Assembly: GCF_001017125.1 (NCBI RefSeq)
Contig: NZ_JXOJ01000003.1
Coordinates: 1 to 64,000 of the forward strand
From: Methanoculleus sediminis
Lineage (GTDB): Archaea > Halobacteriota > Methanomicrobia > Methanomicrobiales > Methanoculleaceae
Length of the DNA stretch: 64,000 nt
Direction of reading: 5' to 3'
Position numbers and translations under genes: made by a program. The notes beneath the pieces are model-generated. The model made no database searches, had not been told where the DNA came from, and saw only the letters and a list, made by a program, of their open reading frames with translations. Within the stretch, counting starts at the first letter, position 1. Each line of letters opens with the position of its first letter. Shown here in pieces: positions 7,983 to 17,726 of the stretch.

Positions 7983-9290
7983 TCAGGAGGCCTCTTCTGC
8001 CCGGTCGACAAGCGACCGTGCCGCGGCGGCGGCTTCCCGGACGATCTCCTCTTCTCCGGGGACCTCCCGCTCGTGCATCAGGATCCTTCCTCCGCAGAGG
8101 ACGGTCATGACCGCGCCGCCGTTGCAGGCGTAGACGGCGTTCGAGTCGGCGTGGAAGAGCGGGGTGTTGCAGACCGCACGGGCGTCGAGGAGGACGATGT
8201 CGGCCGGGGCCCCCACGGTCAGGGTGCCGGGGCCGGTGCCGAGCGCCCGGGCGCCTGCACTCGTCGCCATGCCGATGGCCTCGCCCGCAGGCAGCAGGGT
8301 CGGGGAGTTCCAGGCGAACTTCTGCAGGAGCGCTGCGAACTTCATCTCCTCGAGCATGTCCAGGTTGTTGTTCGAGGCGCAGCCGTCGGTCCCGAGAGAG
8401 ACGTTCGCCCCGTACTGTTTCAGCCAGTGGTAGGGCATCGCCCGGTTGACGGCGAGTTTCATGTTGCTTGCGGGGTTGTGGGAGGCGGAGACGCCGCGCT
8501 CCCCGAGGAGCCGGCACTCGGCCTCGTCGAGCCAGCAGCAGTGCGCGGCGACCGTCCGGGGGGTGAGGCAGCCGCACTCGTCGAGGAGGTATGCCGGGCG
8601 TTTGCCGAACTGCGCGACGCAGTCGACGACCTCCTTCTCGGTCTCGGAGAGGTGGACGTGGATGCCGATATTCTGTTCGGCCGCGTATTCGCCGCACCAG
8701 CGGAGGCCCTCGGGGGAGACGGTGTAGATGGAGTGGGGGCCGACGGCGGCTTTGATCCGCGGGTTATCAAGCGATCGGATCCGGGCGACCAGGGCTTCCG
8801 TCGCTCTTATCTCGGCCTCCCGCTTCTCCTCCATCCCGAGGTCGATGAACCCGTAGGCGAACGTCGCCCGCATGCCCATCTCGTCGACCGCCGCTGCCGC
8901 CCGGTCCATGAAGAAGTACATGTCGTTGAACGCGACGGTGCCGCTCCTGATCATCTCCAGGCACGCGAGTCTGGTGCCGGCATAGACGTCGTCGCCGGTG
9001 AGGTGGGCCTCGAGCGGCCAGATCTTCTGCGAGAGCCAGTCCTGCAGCAGCATATCGTCCCCGTAGCCCCGCAACAGGGTCATCGCGGCGTGGGTGTGGG
9101 TGTTGACCATGCCGGGCATGGCGAGCCGGTCGGAGCCGTCGATGACGGTATCGGCGTCGATCGTCTTCCTCGCGTCCTCGCCGATTCCCGCGATCAGGCC
9201 CTCCTCGTCGATCGCGATATCCGCAGTCGATCCGTCGATGATGACCCCGGCGATCAGGACCGATCCCGGGGCGGTGAATATCTCGTTCAT
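7983..9290 (-). CDS. dadD: 5'-deoxyadenosine deaminase / SAH-MTA deaminase (DadD-like amidohydrolase)
   Basis: This 435-residue metal-dependent amidohydrolase deaminates 5'-deoxyadenosine, the by-product of radical SAM enzymes, and usually also S-adenosylhomocysteine and methylthioadenosine. Metal ligands are visible in order: NTHTHAAM (about 63-70), GIHVHLSETE, AAHCCWLD and GTDGCASNNNLDM. The start at 9290 is chosen because the ATG overlaps the stop of the upstream phosphorylase gene (ATGA), and conserved sequence begins there (MNEIFTAPGSVLIAGVIID). A longer in-frame extension runs through the neighbouring gene and is not real. Co-translation with the phosphorylase implies one salvage pathway, with inosine-type products passed on for phosphorolysis. 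Confidence 0.9.
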   Translation of the reverse strand: MNEIFTAPGSVLIAGVIIDGSTADIAIDEEGLIAGIGEDARKTIDADTVIDGSDRLAMPGMVNTHTHAAMTLLRGYGDDMLLQDWLSQKIWPLEAHLTGDDVYAGTRLACLEMIRSGTVAFNDMYFFMDRAAAAVDEMGMRATFAYGFIDLGMEEKREAEIRATEALVARIRSLDNPRIKAAVGPHSIYTVSPEGLRWCGEYAAEQNIGIHVHLSETEKEVVDCVAQFGKRPAYLLDECGCLTPRTVAAHCCWLDEAECRLLGERGVSASHNPASNMKLAVNRAMPYHWLKQYGANVSLGTDGCASNNNLDMLEEMKFAALLQKFAWNSPTLLPAGEAIGMATSAGARALGTGPGTLTVGAPADIVLLDARAVCNTPLFHADSNAVYACNGGAVMTVLCGGRILMHEREVPGEEEIVREAAAAARSLVDRAEEAS

Positions 9291-9958
9291 GCAAGTCGCT
9301 CCACGATATTTTCGAGGATGATCTCGGTTCTCCGGCAGTTCGCCCGGGAGGTCGCGAGGATGTGCTCGTAGGTCAGGGTCTCTTCCCCGAGGCCGTTGGC
9401 GTAGTTGTCCACGGTGCAGACGGCGGCAAACCGCATCCCGAGCTCGAGGGCGAGCGTCGCCTCGCTTGCAACCGTCATCCCGACGATATCCGCCACGCGG
9501 GCAAGCGCGTTGACCTCGGCGACCGTCTCGATCCGCGGCCCGCGGGTCTGGGCGTAGACGCCGCCGGTCCGGGCGTCCGGCACCAGTTCGGCGAGGGTGC
9601 GGATCAGGTCTGCGTCCAGTTCCGGCCGGACGTGGTCGATGGTGCACTCGTGGATGGACGGGATGTCGGTGACGCTTAAATAATCGGTGGGGATGACGAT
9701 CGAGCCCGGCGGGATCTCGTGCTTCAGGGACCCGGCGGAGCCGAAGGCGACGACTTCGTCCACCCCGAGGACGGCGAGCGCGGCGAGGCACGCGCGGTAG
9801 TTGATCCGGTGCGGGGGGAGGTTGTGCTGGTGGCGCAGGAGGAGCGCGAACTCTCCGGTATGCACCTCCGCCTTCCCGTAGGGCGTGGCGACGGCCGTCT
9901 TCTCGAGCGGCGGCAGGTCGGCGAAGAGGAGGCTCGTGCCCCCGATGATCCCGAGCAT
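9287..9958 (-). CDS. MTAP/PNP-family nucleoside phosphorylase (methylthioinosine-type)
   Basis: This 223-residue cytoplasmic purine nucleoside phosphorylase opens with the family's phosphate loop MLGIIGGTSLL and keeps GSAGSLKHEIPPGSIVIPTD and the substrate region GMTVASEATLALELG. Near the C-terminus CTVDNYANG has Asn where adenine-specific MTAPs place Asp, which suits a 6-oxopurine substrate. That agrees with the downstream deaminase converting 5'-deoxyadenosine or MTA to inosine analogues first. The product, 5-deoxyribose-1-phosphate or its methylthio analogue, feeds sugar-phosphate salvage, which in methanogens connects to aromatic amino acid precursors. Substrate specificity is my inference from this motif and the operon. 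Confidence 0.85.
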   Translation of the reverse strand: MLGIIGGTSLLFADLPPLEKTAVATPYGKAEVHTGEFALLLRHQHNLPPHRINYRACLAALAVLGVDEVVAFGSAGSLKHEIPPGSIVIPTDYLSVTDIPSIHECTIDHVRPELDADLIRTLAELVPDARTGGVYAQTRGPRIETVAEVNALARVADIVGMTVASEATLALELGMRFAAVCTVDNYANGLGEETLTYEHILATSRANCRRTEIILENIVERLA

Positions 9959-10112
9959 CAGGCCCGCCCCCGGCCGGCCGGTATTGCTGTGTACGCTTCT
10001 CCGTGCGACATTCTCGTTAGAGTGTGTGACGTCCTACTGCAAAAGATTCACCTTTGCGCCGGCGCGGGATCGGTTCAATAAGGATTTACGCCATCGCGAT
10101 AACCGGAATATC

Positions 10113-11240
10113 ATGGGCTGGTTTGAGGTGGTCGGCGAGGACGCCATCAAGAACGGAAAGTGCACGGATATCTACTTCCGGCGGGTCGTGGAGGTGATGG
10201 AGCGGGACGGCATCAACCCGCACGTCACGATGGAGGTGACGGCGTCGATGCTCCCCGACCCATGGGGGGTCTTCTGCGGGCTTGACGACGTCATAAAACT
10301 GCTCGAAGGCCTTCCGGTGGACGTGGACGCGATGCCGGAGGGCTCGATCTTCTTCAAAAACGAGCCGGTGCTCCGGGTCTCCGGGCGCTACCGGGACTTC
10401 GCGGTCTACGAGACGGCCATCCTCGGGTTCCTCTGCCACGCCTCGGGCGTGGCGTCGGCGGCCGCCCACATGAAACTGGCCGCGGGGGGCCGGCCGGTCT
10501 TCTCCTTCGGCTCGCGCCGCCAGCACCCGGCGATCGCGGCGATGATCGAGCGGGCGGCCTGGATCGGCGGGGCGGACGCCGTGAGCAACACCTGCGCGCC
10601 GGACGGGATCCCGCTCGCGGGCACGATGCCGCACGCGTTCGTGATGTGCTACCCGGAGCAGGAGGACGCCTGGCTCGCGTTCGCCCAGGGGGCGGGCCCG
10701 GAGGTGCCGCGGATCATGCTCGCGGACACCTTCTCCGACGAGACGGACGAGGCGGTCAGGGCGGCGGCATGCGGGGCGGCGGCCGTCCGGCTCGACACGC
10801 CGCGGTCGCGCCGCGGCGACATGCGGGCGATCATCGAGGAGGTGCGCTGGGAGCTCGACGTCAACGGCTACCCGGACGTGAAGATCTTCCTCTCGGGCGG
10901 TCTGTCGCGCGCAGAGGTCGCCGCCTACCGCGACGTCGCCGACGCCTTCGGGGTCGGGGGCGCGATCGCGAACGCCCCGGTGATCGACTTCGCGATGGAC
11001 ATCGTCGAGATGAAGGGCAGGCCCTACGCGAAACGCGGGAAGCGCAGCAGCGCAAAGCAGGTCTACGACCTCCCCGGCGGCCGGCGCCTCGTGCTCCCCG
11101 CCCGGACCCCGGCGCCGAAGGGCGCGGTGCCGCTCCTCGCCCCCTGCATCAAGAACGGCATCGCCGTGGTGCGCCCGAAGATGGAGGATGCGCGGGAACG
11201 GGTGCTCTCCCGGCTTTCCGGCCTTGCCGGGGAGGGATAG
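10113..11240 (+). CDS. nicotinate phosphoribosyltransferase family protein
   Basis: This 375-residue enzyme of the type II phosphoribosyltransferase fold should join nicotinate, or a related base, to phosphoribosyl pyrophosphate for NAD salvage. The conserved SFGSRRQHPA segment is near residue 132, followed by GGADAVSNT and the GTMPHAFVM motif with the active-site His. LSGGLSRAEVAAY supplies the phosphate-binding loop. The C-terminal CIKNGIAV motif is typical of archaeal members. The start is set at ATG 10113, where conservation begins (MGWFEVVGEDAI); the longer frame upstream overlaps the phosphorylase promoter region and is not conserved in character. It is followed 58 bp later by tRNA-Ala. 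Confidence 0.85.
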   Translation: MGWFEVVGEDAIKNGKCTDIYFRRVVEVMERDGINPHVTMEVTASMLPDPWGVFCGLDDVIKLLEGLPVDVDAMPEGSIFFKNEPVLRVSGRYRDFAVYETAILGFLCHASGVASAAAHMKLAAGGRPVFSFGSRRQHPAIAAMIERAAWIGGADAVSNTCAPDGIPLAGTMPHAFVMCYPEQEDAWLAFAQGAGPEVPRIMLADTFSDETDEAVRAAACGAAAVRLDTPRSRRGDMRAIIEEVRWELDVNGYPDVKIFLSGGLSRAEVAAYRDVADAFGVGGAIANAPVIDFAMDIVEMKGRPYAKRGKRSSAKQVYDLPGGRRLVLPARTPAPKGAVPLLAPCIKNGIAVVRPKMEDARERVLSRLSGLAGEG

Positions 11241-11298
11241 GGGGGCGGCCCGCCCCAATCCTTATTATGTGATCACGATCAACATTGTAGGGTAACAG

Positions 11299-11370
11299 GG
11301 GCCGATAGATCAGGGGTAGATCGCTACCTTGGCATGGTAGAGGCCGCGGGTTCAATTCCCGCTCGGTCCA
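11299..11370 (+). tRNA. tRNA-Ala(GGC)
   Basis: The 72-nt cloverleaf has acceptor GGGCCGA/TCGGTCC with the G3:U70 wobble that identifies alanine tRNAs, a D arm GATC/GATC, an anticodon stem CTACC/GGTAG around loop TTGGCAT (anticodon GGC), a T arm GCGGG-TTCAATT-CCCGC and discriminator A. There is no intron and CCA is not encoded. A TATA-like CCTTATTATG lies about 30-40 bp upstream and a T-rich stretch follows. It borders the AT-rich island. Confidence 0.95.
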
Positions 11371-11650
11371 TCTTATTTTCTGCAAGAATTGTTATTGATG
11401 GTTGAATCGATAGAGTAGCGTTGCGGATAGCCGTACCGATGAATTAGCTGAGGTTGCTGGCGCGGTTTTTCGGGTGGTCGTGGACGTCGGGTGTCACGGT
11501 GATGTGGAGCCGTTTCTGTATACGGTGCTCTTGGGATTTGTTGTCATTCTTTGGTAATTAGGGCTTGATGGTTGGGAGGGTGAAGAGAGATTGGATGCGC
11601 TATGACATGCACTCGGATGCCCGTACTGGGTTTTTCTTGGAATGACTGTC
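11371..11650. other. gene-free junction between tRNA-Ala and the AT-rich island
   Basis: After the tRNA's T-rich 3' flank, about 280 bp has no credible gene on either strand. Base composition changes to AT-rich as the island begins. I found no copy of the tRNA 3' end at the far side of the island. Confidence 0.5.
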
Positions 11651-14600
11651 TCATGAGTCAGTTTCATTAACGACCACACATTTTTTGATTAAGCCCTCAA
11701 TACCCATATCCAATTCACTAAGTAATTCGGAATTCCCGCTGGTTACTCTTGAAATGCTTCGACCAATTATTTGTAATATCCTACCAACTTTTCGGCCCAT
11801 TTCGTTAATCATTTCATAATCGTCACAGATTTCTGTATGCCCAATTAACCGGCCGAGAGCAAATAGATCATCCGGGTTTTTGAAGTAATAGTGATTTTGT
11901 TCATTTAACGCTAGAGAGCAGTACTGCTTAAATGTATTTTCTGCGATTGAAATCCCTAATTTCTTCGCAACTTTATACAGTTTTGAATACGTTATGATAT
12001 TATTCCCTTCGCCAAATATTTCCTCTAATTCATTAAATGAAATAACTGGAGCCCAAAATATATTTTTCTCAACTTCGTTGATCAGGTTGTCCTCGTTATA
12101 GGGATTTACAAGAGATGTAATTGTAATAACTAACTTTTCTTTTTCTTCGTCAGAGAGCCAGTAAATTTTTTCCAGTTCGGACATAGTATTTGTTTCTTGC
12201 TGGTTTATGGATTTTAAGGCATTATAGAATATTTTAAGGCATGTGAATGGTTCTAAAATTTGCTCAATCGATAAATCTTGGGTATCAAAAAAGTCGTTCA
12301 ATACATAGTTGTCAATGGTTAGCTTATCGCTCGTTTCGATGTATAGAATCTCGTCACCTGTTTTTAAATCCTCTACTGGGCAAAGTAGATAGAGGCCATC
12401 AGTTTTCCTTCTAATGAGAGTGTCTTTTGAAAAGGCGATTTGTTCCGTTGTCCCATTATCAAATTGGACCTTAATGGACAACATATCACGGTTGGAATGA
12501 GGGCAGTATCTATTCGAGAAAGAGAGTTTTTCCTTTCGTGCGGATCTATCTTTCAACCTATCCCAAATACTTTTTAGGGTTATTATCTCTTGCCTTTCAT
12601 CATCATCGTGCGCATTGCGCTCATTAGTTAACTCTTCCCTTACTGCAACATCAAAAGATGTATCTTCGATAATTAGTTGGTCAATAGGTTCATCCAACTG
12701 CTCTATTGGCTTTGGCAAGTCGATAGTGTGACAGTTGTGTGTTTGCTGAAGTGAATACGAAAGGTCTCTAATGGAGATGTCGGTGAGTTCTTTTTTGAAG
12801 AATGGGTCAATTGCCTTTAATTGACGAGTTATTCGTTTAAAATTGATGCCTGGATATGCTAAGAAGATAATTTTTTTGAATGGCAATAATAGCGATGCAT
12901 ATCCTTTGGTAATTATGATGCCTCTATCAGTTATCGTTTGAAATGGAATAGGGCCTGGAATCAACAAGATAGATTGTTTTATTTCATCCTTATCTAATGT
13001 ATATAAATCTGATAAATCATGATGTGAAAAATGCATAGAGGCCATTGTTTTCTTTGTGCCTCTTGGATCTTTCACGCTTATGTCAAGAGATACTTCAAAT
13101 GTTTTGGTGTTGAGGTTAGATTTCATCATTGTGTTTGAAAGGGTATATTCAGAATAGTATCCATCTGTTTTTATGTGCAATCTGTAGATATCCAGCCTGT
13201 CAAGAATTTGTCTCGTTAATTCTGGATTTTCGGATATATTCTTGATTTTTATAAATCGTTCATCGAGTTTAATCGAAACGGAAATGATTAGTGAACCATC
13301 ACAGATATATTGAGAGACTTCCACGGGGAACCTTAAATATCGATTTAATTCTTGCTTAACAAAAATATTTTTAGGCGTCAGTTTTCTTCCATCAAATATT
13401 TCTGCCTCTTTTTTATGAACCTTTAGAAATATCCTCTGCCCTCTCTTGATTATTCTTGGTAGTTCTGAAGAACTGAGTATATCATTAAGACCTGAGAAAA
13501 AATAACGAATCGAATCGAAAATGCCTTTACGAGTTTCAAAATAGGGATGATTTTTTGCGATAACGAATTTTATCAATGGACCTTGTAACTGTTCATCATG
13601 ACTATTCTCATCCAATAGATTTTCAATGCTACTTTGAAGCCACTCAAATACACACATTTGAAAAAGCGTTTTTTTACTCGGTGAAGCATTAGTATGGAGG
13701 CCCCGCAGATAGCGGGAGAGATCCTTACAGGAGTCTAATTCTGAAAAGATGCCAAAAACAGGGCGTAAAAACTTTTCATCAATCGTTGTTTGACTTAGTA
13801 AGTAATCCCTTATTGGAATATATCTCCAGGAGTGAATATCCTCAATATAACTCCTAACTTTAAGTTCAGACGGGTGAAGAAAGACATCTATTACTGGAGG
13901 GAATCTTAGAATGTTCTTTGCCACGTTTGAAGATATATCTCCGCTTGTATCCATTTTCCATATATCACGTAATCGCTCATCAATGGGCCACGTTGTATTA
14001 ATGATACTAGCAGCGCTGCTTTCACTATTAATTCGGTCGGTATAAGGCAAATAGACCTCTACCAAAAATCTACCTGTATCATTTGGATAATATAGTTTAT
14101 CCCACTGATTTCCCTCTAATGAGAGATGTAAAATAGACTCTGGAGGTTTTCTGAATTTCTCTCTCATCTCAAAACAGAGTCGCTTCCCAAGATGAAACAC
14201 TGCAACATTGTGCCGATGAGTTTCTTTTAGTTCACTTAAAAGAGAATTGAGCCCTCCTAAATATGGCCAAGAGAAATGAAGAACAATCTTTTTACCAGAA
14301 CCGATAATGTTTTCAGAAATTTTTAAGAGGTGCTCAAATTCAAATCTTCTTTCATTAATTGATTCGAGGAATATCAAATGGGGGTCGTAGTTGAGTGGCT
14401 GATACTCCTCGCTGATAAATGTGATCTCTTTTTCTCCAGTCATATTTGAGGGTATAGATGTTTCAATTGGTATGCTCAATATAATTGGATTTTGAGTCAG
14501 TTGGCTGTTAGTGAGCCTTTCTCTCATTAGGAGATTATATTTCTCTTTGAACTCTCGTTTACCCTGAGTAGGATATGTCTCGATATCGATATTATTTACA

Positions 14601-14986
14601 GCATCAGTAGAAAGATCAATTTTTCCCTTACACCAAAATAGATCACTATAGAAGAAAAAAGGGTTGGAAATAATCCTGTTAATAATTTTTTGATACGTAA
14701 GGGAAAAATAAGCCTGAGTATATCCCTTATATACTTCGTTGAATTTCTTTTTTGGTATACCAATTAATACATCATGGTTTTGTTTATATGCGTATAAACA
14801 CGCAATTAAGGGAGTGATATTTAGTGAACTCTGGGATAATATTATTGTAACCTGATGTTCAAAAATTGCATTCATGATTTCCAATGAAAAAGGGGATAAG
14901 TTCGAAGAAATGCCATTACTCTCTGTTTTCAATAATACTTCAGAACAATCCTTGTCAATATACTCTATCGAACGTAGTTTCTTCAT
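11651..14986 (-). CDS. large DISARM-associated protein, DrmE-like
   Basis: This 1111-residue protein is the last gene of the drmA-B-C cluster and overlaps drmC by 4 bp (ATGA), so it is translationally coupled. I see no methyltransferase motif, no canonical Walker A and no membrane helix. The N-terminal third resembles a degraded Rossmann/helicase-like fold (VTIILSQSSLNITPLIACLY, then KKIVLHFSWPYLGGLNSLL). A beta-rich region at about 855-915 (QIAFSKDTLIRRKTDGLYL, then VEDLKTGDEILYI) looks like a small Hint- or SH3-like barrel. Position, size and this tail fit DrmE, the poorly understood class 2 DISARM subunit, but similarity was not tested. Codon use is strongly AT-rich, unlike the flanks. Confidence 0.6.
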   Translation of the reverse strand: MKKLRSIEYIDKDCSEVLLKTESNGISSNLSPFSLEIMNAIFEHQVTIILSQSSLNITPLIACLYAYKQNHDVLIGIPKKKFNEVYKGYTQAYFSLTYQKIINRIISNPFFFYSDLFWCKGKIDLSTDAVNNIDIETYPTQGKREFKEKYNLLMRERLTNSQLTQNPIILSIPIETSIPSNMTGEKEITFISEEYQPLNYDPHLIFLESINERRFEFEHLLKISENIIGSGKKIVLHFSWPYLGGLNSLLSELKETHRHNVAVFHLGKRLCFEMREKFRKPPESILHLSLEGNQWDKLYYPNDTGRFLVEVYLPYTDRINSESSAASIINTTWPIDERLRDIWKMDTSGDISSNVAKNILRFPPVIDVFLHPSELKVRSYIEDIHSWRYIPIRDYLLSQTTIDEKFLRPVFGIFSELDSCKDLSRYLRGLHTNASPSKKTLFQMCVFEWLQSSIENLLDENSHDEQLQGPLIKFVIAKNHPYFETRKGIFDSIRYFFSGLNDILSSSELPRIIKRGQRIFLKVHKKEAEIFDGRKLTPKNIFVKQELNRYLRFPVEVSQYICDGSLIISVSIKLDERFIKIKNISENPELTRQILDRLDIYRLHIKTDGYYSEYTLSNTMMKSNLNTKTFEVSLDISVKDPRGTKKTMASMHFSHHDLSDLYTLDKDEIKQSILLIPGPIPFQTITDRGIIITKGYASLLLPFKKIIFLAYPGINFKRITRQLKAIDPFFKKELTDISIRDLSYSLQQTHNCHTIDLPKPIEQLDEPIDQLIIEDTSFDVAVREELTNERNAHDDDERQEIITLKSIWDRLKDRSARKEKLSFSNRYCPHSNRDMLSIKVQFDNGTTEQIAFSKDTLIRRKTDGLYLLCPVEDLKTGDEILYIETSDKLTIDNYVLNDFFDTQDLSIEQILEPFTCLKIFYNALKSINQQETNTMSELEKIYWLSDEEKEKLVITITSLVNPYNEDNLINEVEKNIFWAPVISFNELEEIFGEGNNIITYSKLYKVAKKLGISIAENTFKQYCSLALNEQNHYYFKNPDDLFALGRLIGHTEICDDYEMINEMGRKVGRILQIIGRSISRVTSGNSELLSELDMGIEGLIKKCVVVNETDS

Positions 14987-15786
14987 AGAATAACACGTCC
15001 ATTAGAATACATTGAATCAAACACTTCACAAAGCCCAAACACAACGGGGCCAGAGAGTAAACAACCGACTTCAAAGTTAGCAATTAAACTATTACGTCTG
15101 AACTCCGCACTTCCGATGTACGCAACACCACTGTCAGCAATTAGCATCTTGGCGTGTGTACTTGAAACCACCTTCCCAGTATCAGAGGTATGATGATAAT
15201 CAACAATTGTGACACTATTCTCTAACTCTAATGCTCTGGCGAGTTCTTTTATCCAGGACACTTCAGCATATCGCCTTTCAATAAGTTCTCGAGTCAATAT
15301 CCGGATCTTTACACCCCTAAGCAGCGCCTCCGATAAGTGGTGCTCTAATTCAGGATATGCGTCCTCCTGAATTACGTCCTTTTGTAAAAATGGTGAACAG
15401 ATCCGTAATACACGATGTGCAGATGAAATAACTTGTTGAAAGCACTCAGTAGTTTCAATAAACTGATTACGATACTCAATTCCAGATAAGCTAAGCTCGC
15501 GAAGTCTAGGTTTCGAAATTACAACGACAACTGAGTTTAGTAATTCCTCCGGTTGATAGATTTTAATTTGAGAGATTAAATTGCTGTACTTATCTATAGC
15601 ATTTTTTTCAACTTTTAGGTACCCCTCCTCAATTCCTGTAGTTACTACTCTCTTTAATTCAAATTCGCTTATTGGAGTAGACTCACGGTAATTACGCAGC
15701 AAATCTTCTATCGTAGCAGAACCATGTTCTGCTAGGTACGATCGGATATACTCCATAATCCTTCTATAAACACTAGGATTGATCAT
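14983..15786 (-). CDS. drmC: phospholipase-D-fold protein, DrmC-like
   Basis: The protein has 267 residues. A winged-helix-like N-terminal part (residues 1-90, including ATIEDLLRNYRESTPISEFE) precedes a PLD domain with one HKD motif: His-x-Lys-x4-Asp in STHAKMLIADSGVAYIGSAE, near residue 211. One HKD motif per chain means the active site would form at a dimer interface, as in nucleases of the family. DISARM DrmC has exactly this PLD fold. Its start overlaps the drmB stop by one base (TAATG) and its end overlaps the next gene by four, so all are one transcript. The likely role is nucleic-acid cleavage or binding within the defence complex. Confidence 0.75.
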   Translation of the reverse strand: MINPSVYRRIMEYIRSYLAEHGSATIEDLLRNYRESTPISEFELKRVVTTGIEEGYLKVEKNAIDKYSNLISQIKIYQPEELLNSVVVVISKPRLRELSLSGIEYRNQFIETTECFQQVISSAHRVLRICSPFLQKDVIQEDAYPELEHHLSEALLRGVKIRILTRELIERRYAEVSWIKELARALELENSVTIVDYHHTSDTGKVVSSTHAKMLIADSGVAYIGSAEFRRNSLIANFEVGCLLSGPVVFGLCEVFDSMYSNGRVIL

Positions 15787-17726
15787 TACGAAAGATACCC
15801 GCGAGTATACCTGGGTCCTCCAATTAAGGCTGATCGATCAAGATTTTGGTTGAAATTCGCACACACAAACTCCGGCAGATAACTGCAAGCGTTACAGGAT
15901 CCACCTTCATGGATCATACATGCCGGGTCTTGTGGACAATCTGAAGCGAGGTCGACGGTTCTATTCAGCCAGTCTTCGAGATGATAGTGATATGTGTTTT
16001 CAAGTCCGCCAATGTTAATACTACTTGTTGAGTATATGAAGAACGATCCAGTTTTTGGATAAATGATCTCTGCAAGACTTTGAATATCTAATCCTGTGTT
16101 TATAGTTGATTGTTGGATTAACATATGAGAATACGTGTGCAGCAGAGTGTAAACAGCGTCTTTAAATTTATTGTTATAAGTTATTAAGGATCGATATAGA
16201 ATCTCCTCATTATTGTCATCAAGATTAATTTGAAGACTTTCATCGATGTGCATTTTGTTTGCTTCTGCCCACTCCAAAATTTTGCCATAATCTAGATGGA
16301 AAAGGATTCCCTCGGTTAAAAATTCCCTTAAGAATGTAGTTGGTCTTCTAGAATCGCCGCTTCCTGTAAAAATTAGTTCAAAAAGCAGAGGATCTCGCCG
16401 TGTCGAACCTTTAATCGTTCCTAGAACGGCTTGGACCATGTTGAAATTCGCGACATGCATTATCTCCTTTAATCCAAACCTCTTTAGAAACTGAGAGTAG
16501 TCATTCGGTTTTAAATTTGGTGTGAGCTGCTTCCTCGGGAGCAATGGTGAATCAATATTCTGTTCCCCGGATGGATGCATACCCAAGTATATCCCCTGTA
16601 AATCATTTTCATCAAAGTCTACATCGTTCGTGTCGGTTAAAGCGCGTTCTATTAGATTAATGCCAAATCGCGCTATAACCGCGGCTGAATCGCCTCCAGC
16701 ATCGATAAAGTGGTTGGCAGTTTTTATTATCGTTTTAATTAAATTAATAAATTGGATTTGTGACCATTGGTTTTTTATTTGAACTTCTAAATTTAAGTCT
16801 TCACATGAAGCGATGATTCTTGCTAGAACCCAGAATTCCTCAGTATTGATCATATTTGCCTTAAATTCGGGCAAAAACAGGTGGTGTTCTCCCTCTAAAT
16901 TAGGAAATAAAGCATGAAATGATTCTGAAAAGATTCTCCCTTGTGTATTTCGCCTCCCGGAATTATCAATTTCCTCTCTACTAGGGATATCTGGAATAGA
17001 ATGTACATATGGGTGAATTATTGTTGAAGCTCTTATTGCAACACCTTTGAAGTGTCTTCGTGGTTTGGTGGACAACGTTCTCTCTGAAGTTCTGATATAA
17101 TGATCGCAATATATGAAGTTCAACTTTGTTTCGTGGCCACATTGAGTGCATTTTACTTTGTATGTAGATATTGAGTCCGATTTATCCCAGAGAAGAATAT
17201 TTAGGCTTCTGTCTGCATGACATCCTGGACAGTCATTTCGAAGGTTTGTCATCGAATGGAGTGGAGCAGTTCTCCCGCACTCGTCACAGTATGCGACAAA
17301 TGTAATTTGTTTAAAAGGATCAATGTCATTGTGCCCGCATCCTCTTGGTTTACCCAATTCGAAATAGTGATTACAATATTGGTTATTAGGTAATTTTTTT
17401 CTGCAAATTGCTGTTCTCGGTTCAATCCTATAGTAACCCGAAATCTCTTCTTCCAGGTCATCTACAAATTTTACTGCTTGTAGTTTGAGTTGGTCGGAGA
17501 GAATTTGATGTTGCTCCCAACCATCTCTGGATCTTAAAGCGATGAATTTATTGATTATTCTACAGAATATTGGACGGAATTTCGGGATATTAATATTATC
17601 GGTCTGAATTCGATCCTCAAAATTCAAAAAGACCTGATAACTCATCTTACTTTTAGAGAAGTACTGATCGACATGTCCCTGGAAGAAAGCACTACTCTCG
17701 GGGATAGAGTGTTCAAATTTATTCAT
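15786..17726 (-). CDS. drmB: DUF1998 zinc-binding protein, DrmB-like
   Basis: The protein has 646 residues. The N-terminal half carries several zinc-ribbon pairs (CRKKLPNNQYC, CGH, CDECG, CPGC, CTQCGH; about residues 108-205). The C-terminal 120 residues are a DUF1998 domain: AVYTLLHTYSHMLIQQ, YSTSSINIGGLE, then the Cys cluster CPQDPACM...CNAC and VCANFNQNLDRSALIGG. DUF1998 proteins partner with DISARM helicases, and the DrmA-DrmB complex forms the DNA-loading core. The gene overlaps drmA by 8 bp and touches drmC. It is AT-rich like its neighbours. A generic DUF1998 protein of another helicase system is the alternative. Confidence 0.8.
   Translation of the reverse strand: MNKFEHSIPESSAFFQGHVDQYFSKSKMSYQVFLNFEDRIQTDNINIPKFRPIFCRIINKFIALRSRDGWEQHQILSDQLKLQAVKFVDDLEEEISGYYRIEPRTAICRKKLPNNQYCNHYFELGKPRGCGHNDIDPFKQITFVAYCDECGRTAPLHSMTNLRNDCPGCHADRSLNILLWDKSDSISTYKVKCTQCGHETKLNFIYCDHYIRTSERTLSTKPRRHFKGVAIRASTIIHPYVHSIPDIPSREEIDNSGRRNTQGRIFSESFHALFPNLEGEHHLFLPEFKANMINTEEFWVLARIIASCEDLNLEVQIKNQWSQIQFINLIKTIIKTANHFIDAGGDSAAVIARFGINLIERALTDTNDVDFDENDLQGIYLGMHPSGEQNIDSPLLPRKQLTPNLKPNDYSQFLKRFGLKEIMHVANFNMVQAVLGTIKGSTRRDPLLFELIFTGSGDSRRPTTFLREFLTEGILFHLDYGKILEWAEANKMHIDESLQINLDDNNEEILYRSLITYNNKFKDAVYTLLHTYSHMLIQQSTINTGLDIQSLAEIIYPKTGSFFIYSTSSINIGGLENTYHYHLEDWLNRTVDLASDCPQDPACMIHEGGSCNACSYLPEFVCANFNQNLDRSALIGGPRYTRGYLS

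Noticed and set aside
6486-9371. 961-codon plus-strand frame
   Set aside because: It is Arg/Pro/Gly-rich shadow of the acyl-CoA synthetase and runs antisense through the deaminase; no domain pattern, typical of GC-rich DNA.
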